A program made the position numbers and the translations under genes. 59,479 nucleotides of DNA from an uncultured Propionibacteriaceae bacterium. Lineage in GTDB: Bacteria; Actinomycetota; Actinomycetes; Propionibacteriales; Propionibacteriaceae. Below the pieces are notes generated by a model that did no database searches, had not been told where the DNA came from, and saw only the letters and a program-made list of their open reading frames with translations. Below, one piece after another: positions 7,880 through 16,498 of this stretch. Each line of letters begins with the position of its first letter. Within the stretch, counting starts at the first letter, position 1. The stretch covers positions 1 to 59,479 of the forward strand of contig CALBCJ010000029.1 in NCBI GenBank assembly GCA_937926975.1, in the 5' to 3' direction.

Positions 7880-8443
7880 GGGGTCCCTCCAAACTGTTCC
7901 GGCGGGGCTACCCGCTCGGCTCTAGTCGCTGGCAGAACCACTGTCGCAGAACGGATCCCCTGCACAGGCCTGAGAAAGTGATGGGAACTACCCGACTTGA
8001 GGTGGGTAGGAAGGCTAGCTGGTTTGAGTACCCCTACCTATGGCCAGCCTGCGGTTCCCCCGAGATCCGACTCCATGGTGCCGTGCTCGGGGTTCAGCTC
8101 GGTGAGGAAGTCCTCATGAAGTGCGGCCCGCTCTCGCCCAGCCACCAGACTCACTGCGTCGGCTCCCCCGCCGGCACGGTGCGACAGGAGCCCCCACATG
8201 ATGTTCTCCCTAGCCAACACGGTCTTCATTGACGACTCGTCCGTGGTGCAGCCGCCGCTGCGGGCCGCGAGCTGAGCCGGGGCCTGCGGTGGGAGTGTGT
8301 ACGCGGGTGAGCCGTCCCGCGCTGGCGCGTCGCGCAGGTGAGTGGGCCGTCGTCGTCTCCCCGGCCCGGGTCGCCCCGCGGTCCCGTACGGGTGCCTGCC
8401 GCCCAGACCTTGCCGAGCCCATAGGCCGGACTAGGGTGAGGGG
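7880..8443. other. 564-base intergenic region
   Basis: Holds the divergent upstream regions of the WhiB-like gene (minus) and the DUF4921 gene (plus). A minus-strand frame at 8038-8229 (63 residues, MKTVLARENIMWGLLSHRAG...) has fair third-position GC but no ribosome binding site, so I do not call it as a gene. A GAGGGG sequence just before 8444 serves the downstream start. Confidence 0.4.
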
Positions 8444-9778
8444 ATGCTGACTCCGTATCGACCGAGCGGCTCGTACCTGACGATCATGAAGGACGGGACG
8501 GTTAAGCAGATCAACCCATTCTCGGGAACCGAGGTCTGGACTGTGCCCGGGCGCGGCAACCGGCCGCTCGGCGTCCGGGTGGAGCAGCCGCAGCCGCTGC
8601 GGCCCGAGGATGACGGGCGCCACTGCGCCTTCTGCCACCACCGCTACCTGGAGACCCCGCCGGAGAAGTCCCGGATGATCCGCTCCGGCGACGGCTGGCG
8701 GGCGGCCTACCAGACCCCGGCCGAGCACCTGTTCGACACCCGGGCCGAGTTCCGCCGGATCCCGAACCTGTTCGAGATCCTCAGCAATGAGTACTGGCAG
8801 GAGAACTACGGGTACGTTCCCCCGGAGCACATCGACGAGCAGCGCCGCGCGTACCTGGCCTCGCCCGCCGGGCGGGCGCACGTGCTGTCGGTGGCCCGTG
8901 CCAAGCTTCGGGCCGCAGGCCGGACTCCCGAGCAGATCGCCGGCTACGACGAGGACGAGATCATCGCCAGCGCCTCCGGCTTCTTCGGCAGCGGCCATGA
9001 TGTCATCGTCGCCCGGCGCCACTTCTGCGACGGCGCCGAGAACACCTCCCAGCTCGCCTCCTCGGGCACGCTGACGCCGGAGGAGCACTACTACTACACG
9101 GCGTTCACCGTGGAGTCGGCGCGCCAGCTGTACGAGACCAACCGCTACGCGCCGTACGTGGCGGTCTTCCAGAACTGGCTGAAGCCGGCCGGCGCCTCCT
9201 TCGACCACCTGCACAAGCAGCTGGTCGCGATCGACGAGCGAGGCGTGCAGAACGAGCTCGCGATCCAGCGGGTACGGGCGAACCTCAACGTCTTCAACGA
9301 GGACGGCGTGAACTACGCCAGCCGGCACAACCTGCTGCTGGCCGAGAACGACCACGCGGTCGCCTACGCCGGCTTCGGGCACCGGTACCCGACCATCGAG
9401 ATCTACTCCAAGTCGGAGCGGGCCTGGCCCTGGGAGCACTCGATCGAGGAGGTCGGTGGGGTGTCTGACCTGGTGCACGCGATGCACGCCGCCACGGGGG
9501 CCGACGTGCCGTGCAACGAGGAGTGGCACCATCGGCCGGTGGACTGCGACGTGCCGATGCCGTGGCGGGTCCTGCTCAAGTGGCGGGTGTCCACGGTGGC
9601 CGGTTTCGAGGGGGGGACGAAGATCTACATCAACACGATCGACCCGATGGGGATTCGAGACCGGGTGGTGCCCAGGCTGAAGGCGCTGCGCGACCAGGGC
9701 CGGATCGGTGGGATGCGGCTCGGCGAGGAGTGCTCCGGCAAGCCGAACCTGCTGCGCTACAACCCGGTGCTGCGGTGA
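8444..9778 (+). CDS. DUF4921 family protein (galactose-1-phosphate uridylyltransferase-like)
   Basis: 444 residues, resembling GalT/HIT-superfamily nucleotidyl transferases. It has a metal-type CAFCHH motif near residue 64 and a catalytic-type SFDHLHKQ motif near residue 255. It starts at ATG 8444 after GAGGGG. Its stop overlaps the GTG of murQ (GTGA), so the two are translationally coupled. The family is uncharacterised as far as I know. The linkage suggests a sugar-phosphate or nucleotide-sugar role connected to amino-sugar or cell-wall salvage, which is inference. Confidence 0.85.
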   Translation: MLTPYRPSGSYLTIMKDGTVKQINPFSGTEVWTVPGRGNRPLGVRVEQPQPLRPEDDGRHCAFCHHRYLETPPEKSRMIRSGDGWRAAYQTPAEHLFDTRAEFRRIPNLFEILSNEYWQENYGYVPPEHIDEQRRAYLASPAGRAHVLSVARAKLRAAGRTPEQIAGYDEDEIIASASGFFGSGHDVIVARRHFCDGAENTSQLASSGTLTPEEHYYYTAFTVESARQLYETNRYAPYVAVFQNWLKPAGASFDHLHKQLVAIDERGVQNELAIQRVRANLNVFNEDGVNYASRHNLLLAENDHAVAYAGFGHRYPTIEIYSKSERAWPWEHSIEEVGGVSDLVHAMHAATGADVPCNEEWHHRPVDCDVPMPWRVLLKWRVSTVAGFEGGTKIYINTIDPMGIRDRVVPRLKALRDQGRIGGMRLGEECSGKPNLLRYNPVLR

Positions 9779-10677
9779 GCGACGTCACCGGTGAGATCGC
9801 CGGGCTCACCACCGAGCAGGCCAGCCCGGACCTGGCTGACATCGACACCTGGCCGACCGACCGCCTGGTCGCCGCCATGATCGACGCCGACCGGGGCCTG
9901 TACGACGCGGTCGCCGCTTGCCAGGCCGAGATTGCGAGTGCTGTCGACCAGATCGCTGAGCGACTCGGACGGGGCGGTCGGCTGTTCTACCTGGGCGCCG
10001 GGACCGCCGGGCGGCTCGGCGTCCTCGACGCCAGCGAGATCCCGCCGACCTTCGGCACCGACCCCTCCCTGGTGGTCGGCCTGATCGCCGGCGGCCCGAC
10101 CGCGATCACCCAGGCGGTCGAGAACGCCGAGGACGACCGTACGGCGGCGCCGGCGCAGCTGCGGGCGCTCGGCCTGGACGCTGACGACGCGGTGGTCGGG
10201 ATCGCGGCCTCGGGGCGCACCCCGTACGTGCTGGGCGGGCTCGGGTACGCGAGTGCGATGGGTGCGCTCACGGTCGGGGTGACCAGCAACGCCGGCTCGG
10301 CGGTCGGCCGCGAGGCCCAGATCGCCATCGACGTGGTGGTCGGCCCGGAGTTCATCGCCGGCTCGACCCGGCTCCGCGCGGGGACCGCGCAGAAGCTGGT
10401 GCTCAACCTGCTGAGCACGCTGACCATGGTCCGGCTAGGCAAGACGTACGGGAACCGGATGGTCGACCTGCGGGCCACGAATGCCAAGCTGCGGGCCCGC
10501 GCCGAGCAGACCGTGGTCGCGGTCTGCGGCTGCCCGCCCGAGGTCGCCCGCGACGCCCTGGCCGCTGCCGGGGGCCACGTGAAGACCGCGGTCCTGATGC
10601 TGCTGGCCGGTGTCGACCAGGCCGAGGCCACCCGCCGCCTGGAGGCCACCCAGGGACACCTCCGGCAGGCGCTGTAG
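9775..10677 (+). CDS. murQ: N-acetylmuramic acid 6-phosphate etherase
   Basis: 300 residues, cytoplasmic lyase converting MurNAc-6-phosphate to GlcNAc-6-phosphate and lactate during peptidoglycan recycling. The diagnostic SIS-domain signature is at residues 73-94 (LGAGTAGRLGVLDASEIPPT, then FG). GTAQKLVLNLLST and RMVDLRATNAKL are also typical. I chose the GTG at 9775, overlapping the previous stop as GTGA, giving the usual family length of about 300. No MurNAc kinase (anmK) or MurNAc PTS lies next to it in the window. Confidence 0.96.
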   Translation: MSDVTGEIAGLTTEQASPDLADIDTWPTDRLVAAMIDADRGLYDAVAACQAEIASAVDQIAERLGRGGRLFYLGAGTAGRLGVLDASEIPPTFGTDPSLVVGLIAGGPTAITQAVENAEDDRTAAPAQLRALGLDADDAVVGIAASGRTPYVLGGLGYASAMGALTVGVTSNAGSAVGREAQIAIDVVVGPEFIAGSTRLRAGTAQKLVLNLLSTLTMVRLGKTYGNRMVDLRATNAKLRARAEQTVVAVCGCPPEVARDALAAAGGHVKTAVLMLLAGVDQAEATRRLEATQGHLRQAL

Positions 10678-10686
10678 CCCAGTGAG

Positions 10687-10705
10687 CAGCCCCGTCATTG
10701 GGCTG
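10687..10705 (+). terminator. possible hairpin terminator after murQ
   Basis: CAGCCC (10687-10692), a 7-base loop and GGGCTG (10700-10705) form a perfect 6-bp stem nine bases after the murQ stop. There is no T-run, so this is only a weak candidate. Confidence 0.3.
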
Positions 10706-10825
10706 GCCTCGGGCGGCGTGTCGCGTCTAGCAGGCCGCGGGCCCGCGGGTATCAGTGTTCCCGTTGGGGTTGCGGCGTCGGCTCTGGTCAGTAGGGTGCC
10801 GACATCAGGTACCTCAGGGGGGCTC

Positions 10826-11080
10826 ATGCGCGATGACCAGATGAGTCTGGCCGAGCTGCGTCGTCAGGTTCCCCCAGAGGTCTACAGGGCGGTGGAGGAG
10901 GCCGTCAACAAGGGGTGGACCTTGCGAAAGCAAGGTCACAAGGCCTATCTCTACTGTCCCTGTGAGCAGGGAGGCGGCAAGTGCGCGATACCTGGAACCC
11001 CGAAGAGTGCTGGGAACACTGCTCGGCGGATACGCCGCAACCTCGAGCACTGCCCTGACGCTCACGTCCTGATGAAGTGA
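10826..11080 (+). CDS. HicA-like small protein (candidate toxin of TAC-like module)
   Basis: 84 residues. The core KGWTLRKQGHKAYLYCPC followed by a P-x-T-P turn and a basic helix (ARRIRRNLEHC) is reminiscent of the dsRBD-like HicA mRNA interferase fold, with the histidine of QGH where HicA has its catalytic GSH. Four cysteines are present (three in CPCEQGGGKC). Start ATG 10826 after GGGGGG. It is the first of three genes, followed by an HTH protein (start 72 bases on, or GTGA overlap if the 11077 start is used) and a SecB-like gene. The toxin role is inferred from size, motif and context. It could be a plain nucleic-acid-binding protein. Confidence 0.6.
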   Translation: MRDDQMSLAELRRQVPPEVYRAVEEAVNKGWTLRKQGHKAYLYCPCEQGGGKCAIPGTPKSAGNTARRIRRNLEHCPDAHVLMK

Positions 11081-11151
11081 GGCGCCACTGTTTCAAGTTG
11101 ACAACAACCGGTCCTTCGGTGAGTCTGAGGCGAAGCGAGGGGAGGCCATGG

Positions 11152-11775
11152 ATGATCACCTGTGAGTTGATGCTAGACATCGATCCCGTCGATGAGGGCC
11201 TGGAAGACGCCATCGTGTCGACGTGGGATGCCCTCGTGGCCACCCACGGCGAGTCCACCGTGCTGACGATCACGGCCGAGGGCTTCAGCGTGGAGTCCGC
11301 GGCGCGCAGCATCGTCGCTGAGCTGGAAGAGGCTGGAGTTCGGGTGCGGAGGCTGCTGGAGGACCTGGTGACTCGCAGCACCATTGCCTCGCGGACTGGA
11401 GTGACGCCCCAGGCGGTCGGACTGTGGGTCCGGGGAGAGCGGCAGCGCACGGCCTTCCCTGCCCCGTACAACCCCGCGACCGGCGGACTGTGGCTGTGGG
11501 GCGAGGTCAACCAGTGGCTGGCTGCCAACGGGAAGCCGGCCGACGACATCGTCTACCCGAGTCGAGAGGACTACCCCCGCTGCAACGCCTGGCTGCTTGA
11601 TCGTGGACGGGGAGGCTGGACCAATGCCGTGGTGAAGTCCGCTGGGTTCCAGACCCGTGACGGAGCCCGGGCATCGTCCTGCTCGTCACCCGGGGAGTTC
11701 ACCCCGGTGGACATGAATGTCGGAGCGCGGTTGAAGCTCGTCCACGACCCGCGAGATCAGGCGGTGGCGGCATGA
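11152..11775 (+). CDS. helix-turn-helix protein (candidate antitoxin of TAC-like module)
   Basis: 207 residues from ATG 11152, which has GGAGG seven bases upstream. A GTG at 11077 overlapping the previous stop is an alternative start. Residues about 1-75 are an alpha/beta domain (STVLTITAEGFSVESAARSI). Residues about 76-130 are a MerR/AlpA-like HTH (TIASRTGVTPQAVGLWVRGE followed by WLWGEVNQWL). The rest is a poorly ordered C-terminal extension. In HigBA-SecB type TAC systems the antitoxin bears a C-terminal chaperone-addiction segment. The tail here could play that part. The stop overlaps the SecB-like start as ATGA. Confidence 0.65.
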   Translation: MITCELMLDIDPVDEGLEDAIVSTWDALVATHGESTVLTITAEGFSVESAARSIVAELEEAGVRVRRLLEDLVTRSTIASRTGVTPQAVGLWVRGERQRTAFPAPYNPATGGLWLWGEVNQWLAANGKPADDIVYPSREDYPRCNAWLLDRGRGGWTNAVVKSAGFQTRDGARASSCSSPGEFTPVDMNVGARLKLVHDPRDQAVAA

Positions 11776-12251
11776 GCGCCCGGAGAATCTCGAAGGTCGA
11801 GGAGCTGGCCGAGATTGCTGAGCTGGCCGATGTCGTCTACGACGACTTCAGCGTTCACCGCGGCCCGTTCGCAGGGGAGCGCCCAGACTTCCCTCCCGAG
11901 CCCAGTCTTGTGGTCGGCGTCCGGCTCCAGCCTGAAACCTACGAGTTCAAGCTCGAGCTCAAGCTGGGGCTTCAGGAGCCACCTCTGCGTTGCCACGTGT
12001 CGGCCGTCGCGCGGTTCGACTTCCCTGAGCCACTCGAGATCACCTCTGAGGTGCGTGATGAGTTCGCCTCTCGGGTCGCCCTGATGTGCGTGTTCCCCTT
12101 TGTCCGGGAGGGGCTGGCCTCGCTGGCTGCTCGGATGCGGACGCCATCGCTACCGGTGCTTGCCCTCGTGCGGCCGGGTGACTTGCGCCCTTGGCCGGAC
12201 GAGCAGGAGGGCGAGGGAGGCGACGCTGATGGTGCTGGCGACGCAGTCTAG
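11772..12251 (+). CDS. SecB-like chaperone
   Basis: 159 residues. The central strands (TYEFKLELKLGL, LRCHVSAVARFDF) and the C-terminal helix region VFPFVREGLASLAARM then PSLPVLALVRPGDL follow the SecB pattern (fPyaRe-lss-l-r-g-P-l-l-pv-f). It is followed by an acidic low-complexity tail (EQEGEGGDADGAGDA). SecB proper is proteobacterial. In actinobacteria SecB-like proteins are best known as dedicated chaperones of toxin-antitoxin-chaperone systems (Rv1957). It is coupled by ATGA overlap to the HTH gene, which supports that role here. Confidence 0.75.
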   Translation: MSARRISKVEELAEIAELADVVYDDFSVHRGPFAGERPDFPPEPSLVVGVRLQPETYEFKLELKLGLQEPPLRCHVSAVARFDFPEPLEITSEVRDEFASRVALMCVFPFVREGLASLAARMRTPSLPVLALVRPGDLRPWPDEQEGEGGDADGAGDAV

Positions 12252-12359
12252 GCTCTCCGGCACGTGAGAGAAGGGATGTCACGCTTGCCGATGCGGGCCG
12301 TTCGTGGGTGAATGGGTCGCGTCGTTGTGATGGTTGTGGACCCGTCGTAGGAGCATGAG

Positions 12360-12572
12360 ATGAGAATCCGGTCGGCCGCTGTCTGGGCGGTGCTGGTGGG
12401 CCTGATGATGAGCGGCCCGACTGCCCTCGCAGCCCCGGGGGTGCCGGCCGAGTCGATGCCGCAGGTCGGCTCGCCGATCACCTGGTGGCAGACCGGTCTG
12501 GCCATGGCTGCCGTGGCGGCCGGCCTGGCCCTGGTCATCATCTCCGGGCGCCGCCGCGGGGGCCACCACTGA
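12360..12572 (+). CDS. small exported or membrane protein
   Basis: 70 residues: a basic start (MRIR), a hydrophobic signal-like segment ending ALA-AP, a short extracellular stretch, a second transmembrane helix (TGLAMAAVAAGLALVIISG) and a basic RRRGGHH end. AGGAG lies six bases before ATG 12360. No family recognised. It is a standalone gene. Confidence 0.65.
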   Translation: MRIRSAAVWAVLVGLMMSGPTALAAPGVPAESMPQVGSPITWWQTGLAMAAVAAGLALVIISGRRRGGHH

Positions 12573-12871
12573 GCCGCGGGTCTCCGACGGGCAACTCTCT
12601 TTGTCGCTGACGGTGGCAGGTCTGCGAGACCGCTGCCGCTCGTCGTAGCCGGCCGAGTCCACCTCGGCCGTGGCTTGCTCCGGTGCGCAGAGCAGCGGAC
12701 GGACCGGGCTGTTCCCGCCACGGCGGCGTCGTGGGCGGTGAGTGAGTCCGTCGTTGTGCCAGGAGCCATGCCGCGGTACCCGACGGCCGTCGGGCCGGGA
12801 GCTGGCGCGGGGCGTACGGCTCGACCGCCAGAGACAGCGAAGGGACCGGCTCGACCCCGTACGCTGGCTCA
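12573..12871. other. intergenic, nothing convincing seen
   Basis: About 300 bases between the small membrane protein and the next gene. Open frames here have poor composition and no clear ribosome binding site. Confidence 0.4.
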
Positions 12872-13471
12872 GTGACCGAGCGCCGGTACCGACGACCCAG
12901 CTTTCAGGAGCCGGCTGCCCTGGAGGCCCTAGGGGAGCGGGTCGACCCGATCGGGCAGGTGCACGCGGCGCACGAGTCGGCCGCCGTGCTGCTGCATGCG
13001 GGACGGGCCGCCGACGACCCGGAGGTCACCGAGCGGCTGGTGGCCCTGGTGGACGAGATCGGGCTGGTGACCCTGGCTGACCTGTGGGCGGCCCGGCCGG
13101 CCCGGTCGCTGCCGGGGGCGCTGTACCGGATCTACCTGCTGCACCAGTGGATGCTGGGCGCGCCCGACGAGGTCGCCCGGGAGTACGCGGCCGGGGTCCG
13201 GTTCACCGAGCCGCACCACGTCGTGGCCGGGGCCGACCCGCCTGGCCCGGACGAGGTCCGCCAGGTCGCCGACGAGATCCTCCGCGGCGTCTTCACCGGT
13301 GACTTCGGGCTGGCCCTGGAGCGGGCGGCCGCCTTCTGCCAGGTGGTCGTCGCCGGCCGTACTGACCTGGCACGCGGCCCGGGCGAGCTGGTCCAGGCGC
13401 ACCGGCTGCACCGGGTCGCCCACGACCTGCGGCTCTGCGCCCAGGACTGGCGCGCCGGCGACCTGCACTGA
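12872..13471 (+). CDS. conserved hypothetical upstream of coaBC
   Basis: 199 residues from a GTG at 12872, helical and soluble (YRIYLLHQWMLGAPDEVAREYAAG). I recognise the style of a conserved actinobacterial protein of unknown function but no named domain. It ends 65 bases before coaBC on the same strand, and could be co-transcribed with it. Confidence 0.8.
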   Translation: MTERRYRRPSFQEPAALEALGERVDPIGQVHAAHESAAVLLHAGRAADDPEVTERLVALVDEIGLVTLADLWAARPARSLPGALYRIYLLHQWMLGAPDEVAREYAAGVRFTEPHHVVAGADPPGPDEVRQVADEILRGVFTGDFGLALERAAAFCQVVVAGRTDLARGPGELVQAHRLHRVAHDLRLCAQDWRAGDLH

Positions 13472-13536
13472 TCCGTACAGCCCATCCCGTTAGCCTGAGG
13501 AGCGCGACACCAGCGTCAACGAAAGCAGGTCGACCC

Positions 13537-14832
13537 ATGCCCGAGCCCGCACCCGACCAGACCGTACGGCAGGAGCGGGGGCTGCGGGTCGTGGTCGGGG
13601 TGTCCGGGTCGGTCGCCGCGTACAAGGCGCCGACGGTGGTCCGGCTGCTGCGGGCCGCCGGGCACGAGGTGAAGGTGGTGGCTACCGAGGCCGCGCTGCG
13701 GTTCATCGGGGCCCCGGCCCTGGCGGCGGTCTCGGGCGGCCCGGTGTCGACAGGCGTCTTCGACGACCCGGCCGCCGTCGAGCACGTCGCGGTGGGGGAG
13801 TGGGCCGACCTGGTGCTGGTCGCCCCGGCCTCGGCCGACCTGCTGGCACGGCTCGCAGCCGGACGCGCCGACGACCTGCTGACCGCGACGGTCCTGACCA
13901 CGACCGCCCCGGTAGTGGTGGCCCCGGCGATGCACACCCAGATGTGGCAGAACCTGGCCACGGTGGAGAACGTGGCGACCCTGCGCCGCCGCGGCGTGGT
14001 GGTGATCACCCCCGACGCGGGCCCGCTGACCAGCGCCGACTACGGGGTCGGGCGGCTGCCGGAGCCGGAGCGGATCGTGGCCGAGGCCCTCGCCGCTGCC
14101 GGGCGCAGCGCGCGTACGGGCGGGCAGACCCTGGCCGGACGCCGGGTCGTGGTCTCGGCCGGAGGGACCCGGGAGCCGATCGACCCGGTCCGCTACCTCG
14201 GCAACCGGTCCTCGGGCCGGCAAGGGGTGGCGCTGGCCCGGGCGGCTCACGAGCGGGGCGCCGAGGTCACCCTGGTGGGCGCGAACGTGGGGGCCGACGT
14301 GCTGGCCCTGCTGCCGGCGGGGGTCGCGGTGGTCCCGGTCGGCACCGCCCGGGAGCTGGAGCAGGCCGTACGCAGCGCCACCGCCACGGCCGACGTGGTG
14401 GTCATGGCCGCTGCGGTCGCCGACTTCCGCCCGGCCCAGACCAGCGACGCCAAGATCAAGAAGCATGGTCTCGACGACGCGGGCTCCTCGGGCATGACCA
14501 TCGAGCTGGTGGAGAACCCCGACATCCTGGCTGGCCTGGTGGCCCGCCCGCCGCGTACGGACGGCACCCGGACCCTCGTCGTGGGCTTCGCCGCCGAGAC
14601 CGGCGACCAGCAGGGGGACGTCCTGGCGCACGGGGCGGCCAAGGCCCGCCGCAAGGGGGCCGACCTGCTCGCGGTCAACGCCGTCGGCGAGCGGCAGGGC
14701 TTCGGTGACGTCCCCAACGCGCTGGTGGTCCTGGACGCCCAGGGCCAGGAGGTGATGCGGGCATCGGGCTCGAAGGACGACGTGGCGCAGGCCCTGGTGG
14801 ACCTGGTCGCGCAGCGCCTCGCGACCCGCTGA
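13537..14832 (+). CDS. coaBC: bifunctional phosphopantothenoylcysteine decarboxylase/phosphopantothenate-cysteine ligase
   Basis: 431 residues, two consecutive steps of coenzyme A synthesis. The N-terminal FMN-binding CoaC half shows VVGVSGSVAAYKAP, LVLVAPASADLLARLA and VVAPAMH. The C-terminal CoaB half (about 205 onward) shows VVSAGGTREPIDPVRYLGN, NRSSGRQG and MAAAVADFRP with DAKIKK, the CTP/phosphopantothenate site. The length is normal for the fused enzyme. Start ATG 13537. Confidence 0.96.
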   Translation: MPEPAPDQTVRQERGLRVVVGVSGSVAAYKAPTVVRLLRAAGHEVKVVATEAALRFIGAPALAAVSGGPVSTGVFDDPAAVEHVAVGEWADLVLVAPASADLLARLAAGRADDLLTATVLTTTAPVVVAPAMHTQMWQNLATVENVATLRRRGVVVITPDAGPLTSADYGVGRLPEPERIVAEALAAAGRSARTGGQTLAGRRVVVSAGGTREPIDPVRYLGNRSSGRQGVALARAAHERGAEVTLVGANVGADVLALLPAGVAVVPVGTARELEQAVRSATATADVVVMAAAVADFRPAQTSDAKIKKHGLDDAGSSGMTIELVENPDILAGLVARPPRTDGTRTLVVGFAAETGDQQGDVLAHGAAKARRKGADLLAVNAVGERQGFGDVPNALVVLDAQGQEVMRASGSKDDVAQALVDLVAQRLATR

Positions 14833-14886
14833 GACCAGGTACGCGACCAGCCTCTGACCGGTGGTCCGTCTCGCTGGGGGTCAGAC

Positions 14887-15498
14887 TCAGGCCGTCCGCC
14901 AGTCCAGCAGCAGGTGCAGCCCGTCGCAGAGCCGGGCGACCATCGCCTCCGGGTCGGGCTCGGGGTCGTTGAGCGCGTCCAGGGTCAGCCCGTTGACCAG
15001 GGCGGTGACCAGCCGGGCGGCGGCAACAGGCTCGAGGCCGTCGCGCAGCGAGCCGTGGTCGCGGCAGGCGGTGAGCACGATCTCGACCGACTCGTGGAAG
15101 AGCCCGACGGCCTCCTGAAAGAGCGTGGCCAGCCAGCTGCGGGTGGAGGCGGCGGCCCCGAAAGCCACCCAGCAGACGGCGTCCTCGCGGGCCTCGCCCG
15201 TGGTCGGCAGCAGCTCGGACAGCGACCCGACCAGGCTCGACGGGCGGGCCGGGTCCACCTGGTGGTTGAGAGCCCGCTCGGTCTGCCGCTGGACGGAGCG
15301 GACCAGGGCGTCGGTGAGCAGCGCCTGCCGGGAGGCCGCCCGGTACTGGACGGTCCCGGGCGCGACGCCGAGCTCGGCGGCCACCGTACGCACGCTGACC
15401 CGGTCGAAGCCCTGCCGGGCGATGACCCGGATTGTCGCATCGGCCGTTGCCCGTACGGCCTCGGGCATCTCGACGAAGAAAGGAGAGGTGTCGTCCAC
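14887..15498 (-). CDS. TetR-family transcriptional regulator
   Basis: 203 residues from GTG 15498. The N-terminal HTH (RQGFDRVSVRTVAAELGVAP then GTVQY) and the helical C-terminal domain are typical. It is divergent from the GAP-family membrane protein at 15587, with a perfect 16-bp palindrome between them at 15551-15566, the probable operator for both genes. Effector unknown. Confidence 0.9.
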   Translation of the reverse strand: MDDTSPFFVEMPEAVRATADATIRVIARQGFDRVSVRTVAAELGVAPGTVQYRAASRQALLTDALVRSVQRQTERALNHQVDPARPSSLVGSLSELLPTTGEAREDAVCWVAFGAAASTRSWLATLFQEAVGLFHESVEIVLTACRDHGSLRDGLEPVAAARLVTALVNGLTLDALNDPEPDPEAMVARLCDGLHLLLDWRTA

Positions 15499-15550
15499 GG
15501 CAGGTCCTCGGCGGGCTGGTGCGGTGCGGTTGTCTCCCCGAGCCTATCCG

Positions 15551-15566
15551 TCGTACGATCGTACGA
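15551..15566. promoter_or_regulatory. 16-bp perfect palindrome, probable TetR operator
   Basis: TCGTACGATCGTACGA is self-complementary over all 16 bases. It lies 52 bases from the TetR start and 20 bases from the membrane-protein start, in the shared divergent promoter region. Confidence 0.75.
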
Positions 15567-15586
15567 GACGAGCGGGAGGAGGAGCC

Positions 15587-16273
15587 GTGGACACGGTGCT
15601 GTCCCTGGTCGGGCTGGCCCTGCTGGACTCCATGTCGATGGGGACCCTGGTCATCCCGCTGGCGCTGGTCGTCCGGCGGCGAGGTGTCGACACCGGACCG
15701 ATGGCGGTGTACCTGGCGACCGTAGTGCTGGTGTACCTCGCCCTGGGGATCGGCCTCGTGGCCGGCATCGACGCCCTCAGCGGGGTGGTCACCCGGCTGT
15801 CACGCAGCTCCGGCTTCGCCTGGGTGACGCTCGTGACCGGGCTCGTGCTAGCGGTGGTGGGGATCTTCGGGCCCACCCCGCGCAAGCCCGAGCCGGGCAC
15901 CGACGCCCTGGCCGGACGGCCCTCGCCGACCAGTACCCCGGCGATGATCGCGCTCGGCCTCGGCGCCTCGCTCTCGGAGGCCGCGACCATGGCCCCGTAC
16001 CTGGCTGCGACCAGCATGATCAGCGGGCGGTGGGCGTGGCCGGGCACCGTCGCGGTCCTTGCCGGGTACTGCCTGGTGATGGTGCTGCCGGCGCTGGTCC
16101 TGATCGGGGCGACCGCCGCCCTCGGGCAGCGCTTCCTCCCGCTGCTCTCCCGGATCGGTCCTCGGCTCGAGTACGAGGCCAAGGTGACCCTGCTGTGGGT
16201 CGCGGCCCTGGTCGGGATCCACCTGACCTGGCGCAGTGCCGCCGCGCTGCACCTGATCGGGCACCAGCCGTGA
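15587..16273 (+). CDS. GAP-family membrane protein (Sap-like)
   Basis: 228 residues, about six transmembrane helices. LLDSMSMGTLVIPLALVV at the start and LGLGASLSEAATMAPYLAA later match the GAP/Sap (sulfolipid-addressing-protein-like) family, which in mycobacteria is linked to surface glycolipid export. I chose GTG 15587 behind GGGAGGAGGAG. Longer readings would run through the operator. Regulation by the divergent TetR gene is likely. Confidence 0.8.
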   Translation: MDTVLSLVGLALLDSMSMGTLVIPLALVVRRRGVDTGPMAVYLATVVLVYLALGIGLVAGIDALSGVVTRLSRSSGFAWVTLVTGLVLAVVGIFGPTPRKPEPGTDALAGRPSPTSTPAMIALGLGASLSEAATMAPYLAATSMISGRWAWPGTVAVLAGYCLVMVLPALVLIGATAALGQRFLPLLSRIGPRLEYEAKVTLLWVAALVGIHLTWRSAAALHLIGHQP

Positions 16274-16479
16274 GCACGGCTGCGGTCACACCGGGCGCCC
16301 CTGAGGAGATATCTGTGGGCAGATTGGGATCTGCCCGCTGTAGCGTCTATCCTCGACCTCCGGCGTCGGGCTGAGGTAGCCCCGGGCTCCACTTTTCGCC
16401 GCTGCGAGCGGCCTCGCGCCGAGAGGCGCTCCCAGCCCGACGCCTTCGAGCTTCGGAACCGGTTATCGCACTACCATGG

Positions 16480-16498
16480 GTGTGTGATAATCACACAC
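16480..16498. promoter_or_regulatory. 19-bp palindrome abutting the XRE-ImmA start codon
   Basis: GTGTGTGATAATCACACAC is a 9+1+9 palindrome ending exactly one base before ATG 16499. It contains a -10-like GATAAT. This fits autorepression by the XRE domain encoded by the gene, possibly with a leaderless or very short-leader transcript. Confidence 0.75.

Noticed and set aside
8038..8229. 63-codon minus frame in the WhiB upstream gap
   Set aside because: Fair composition but no ribosome binding site and no recognisable feature. It could be real but cannot be supported.
8210..9532. 440-codon minus-strand frame
   Set aside because: Antisense of the DUF4921 gene, which has strong family motifs (CAFCHH, SFDHLHKQ).
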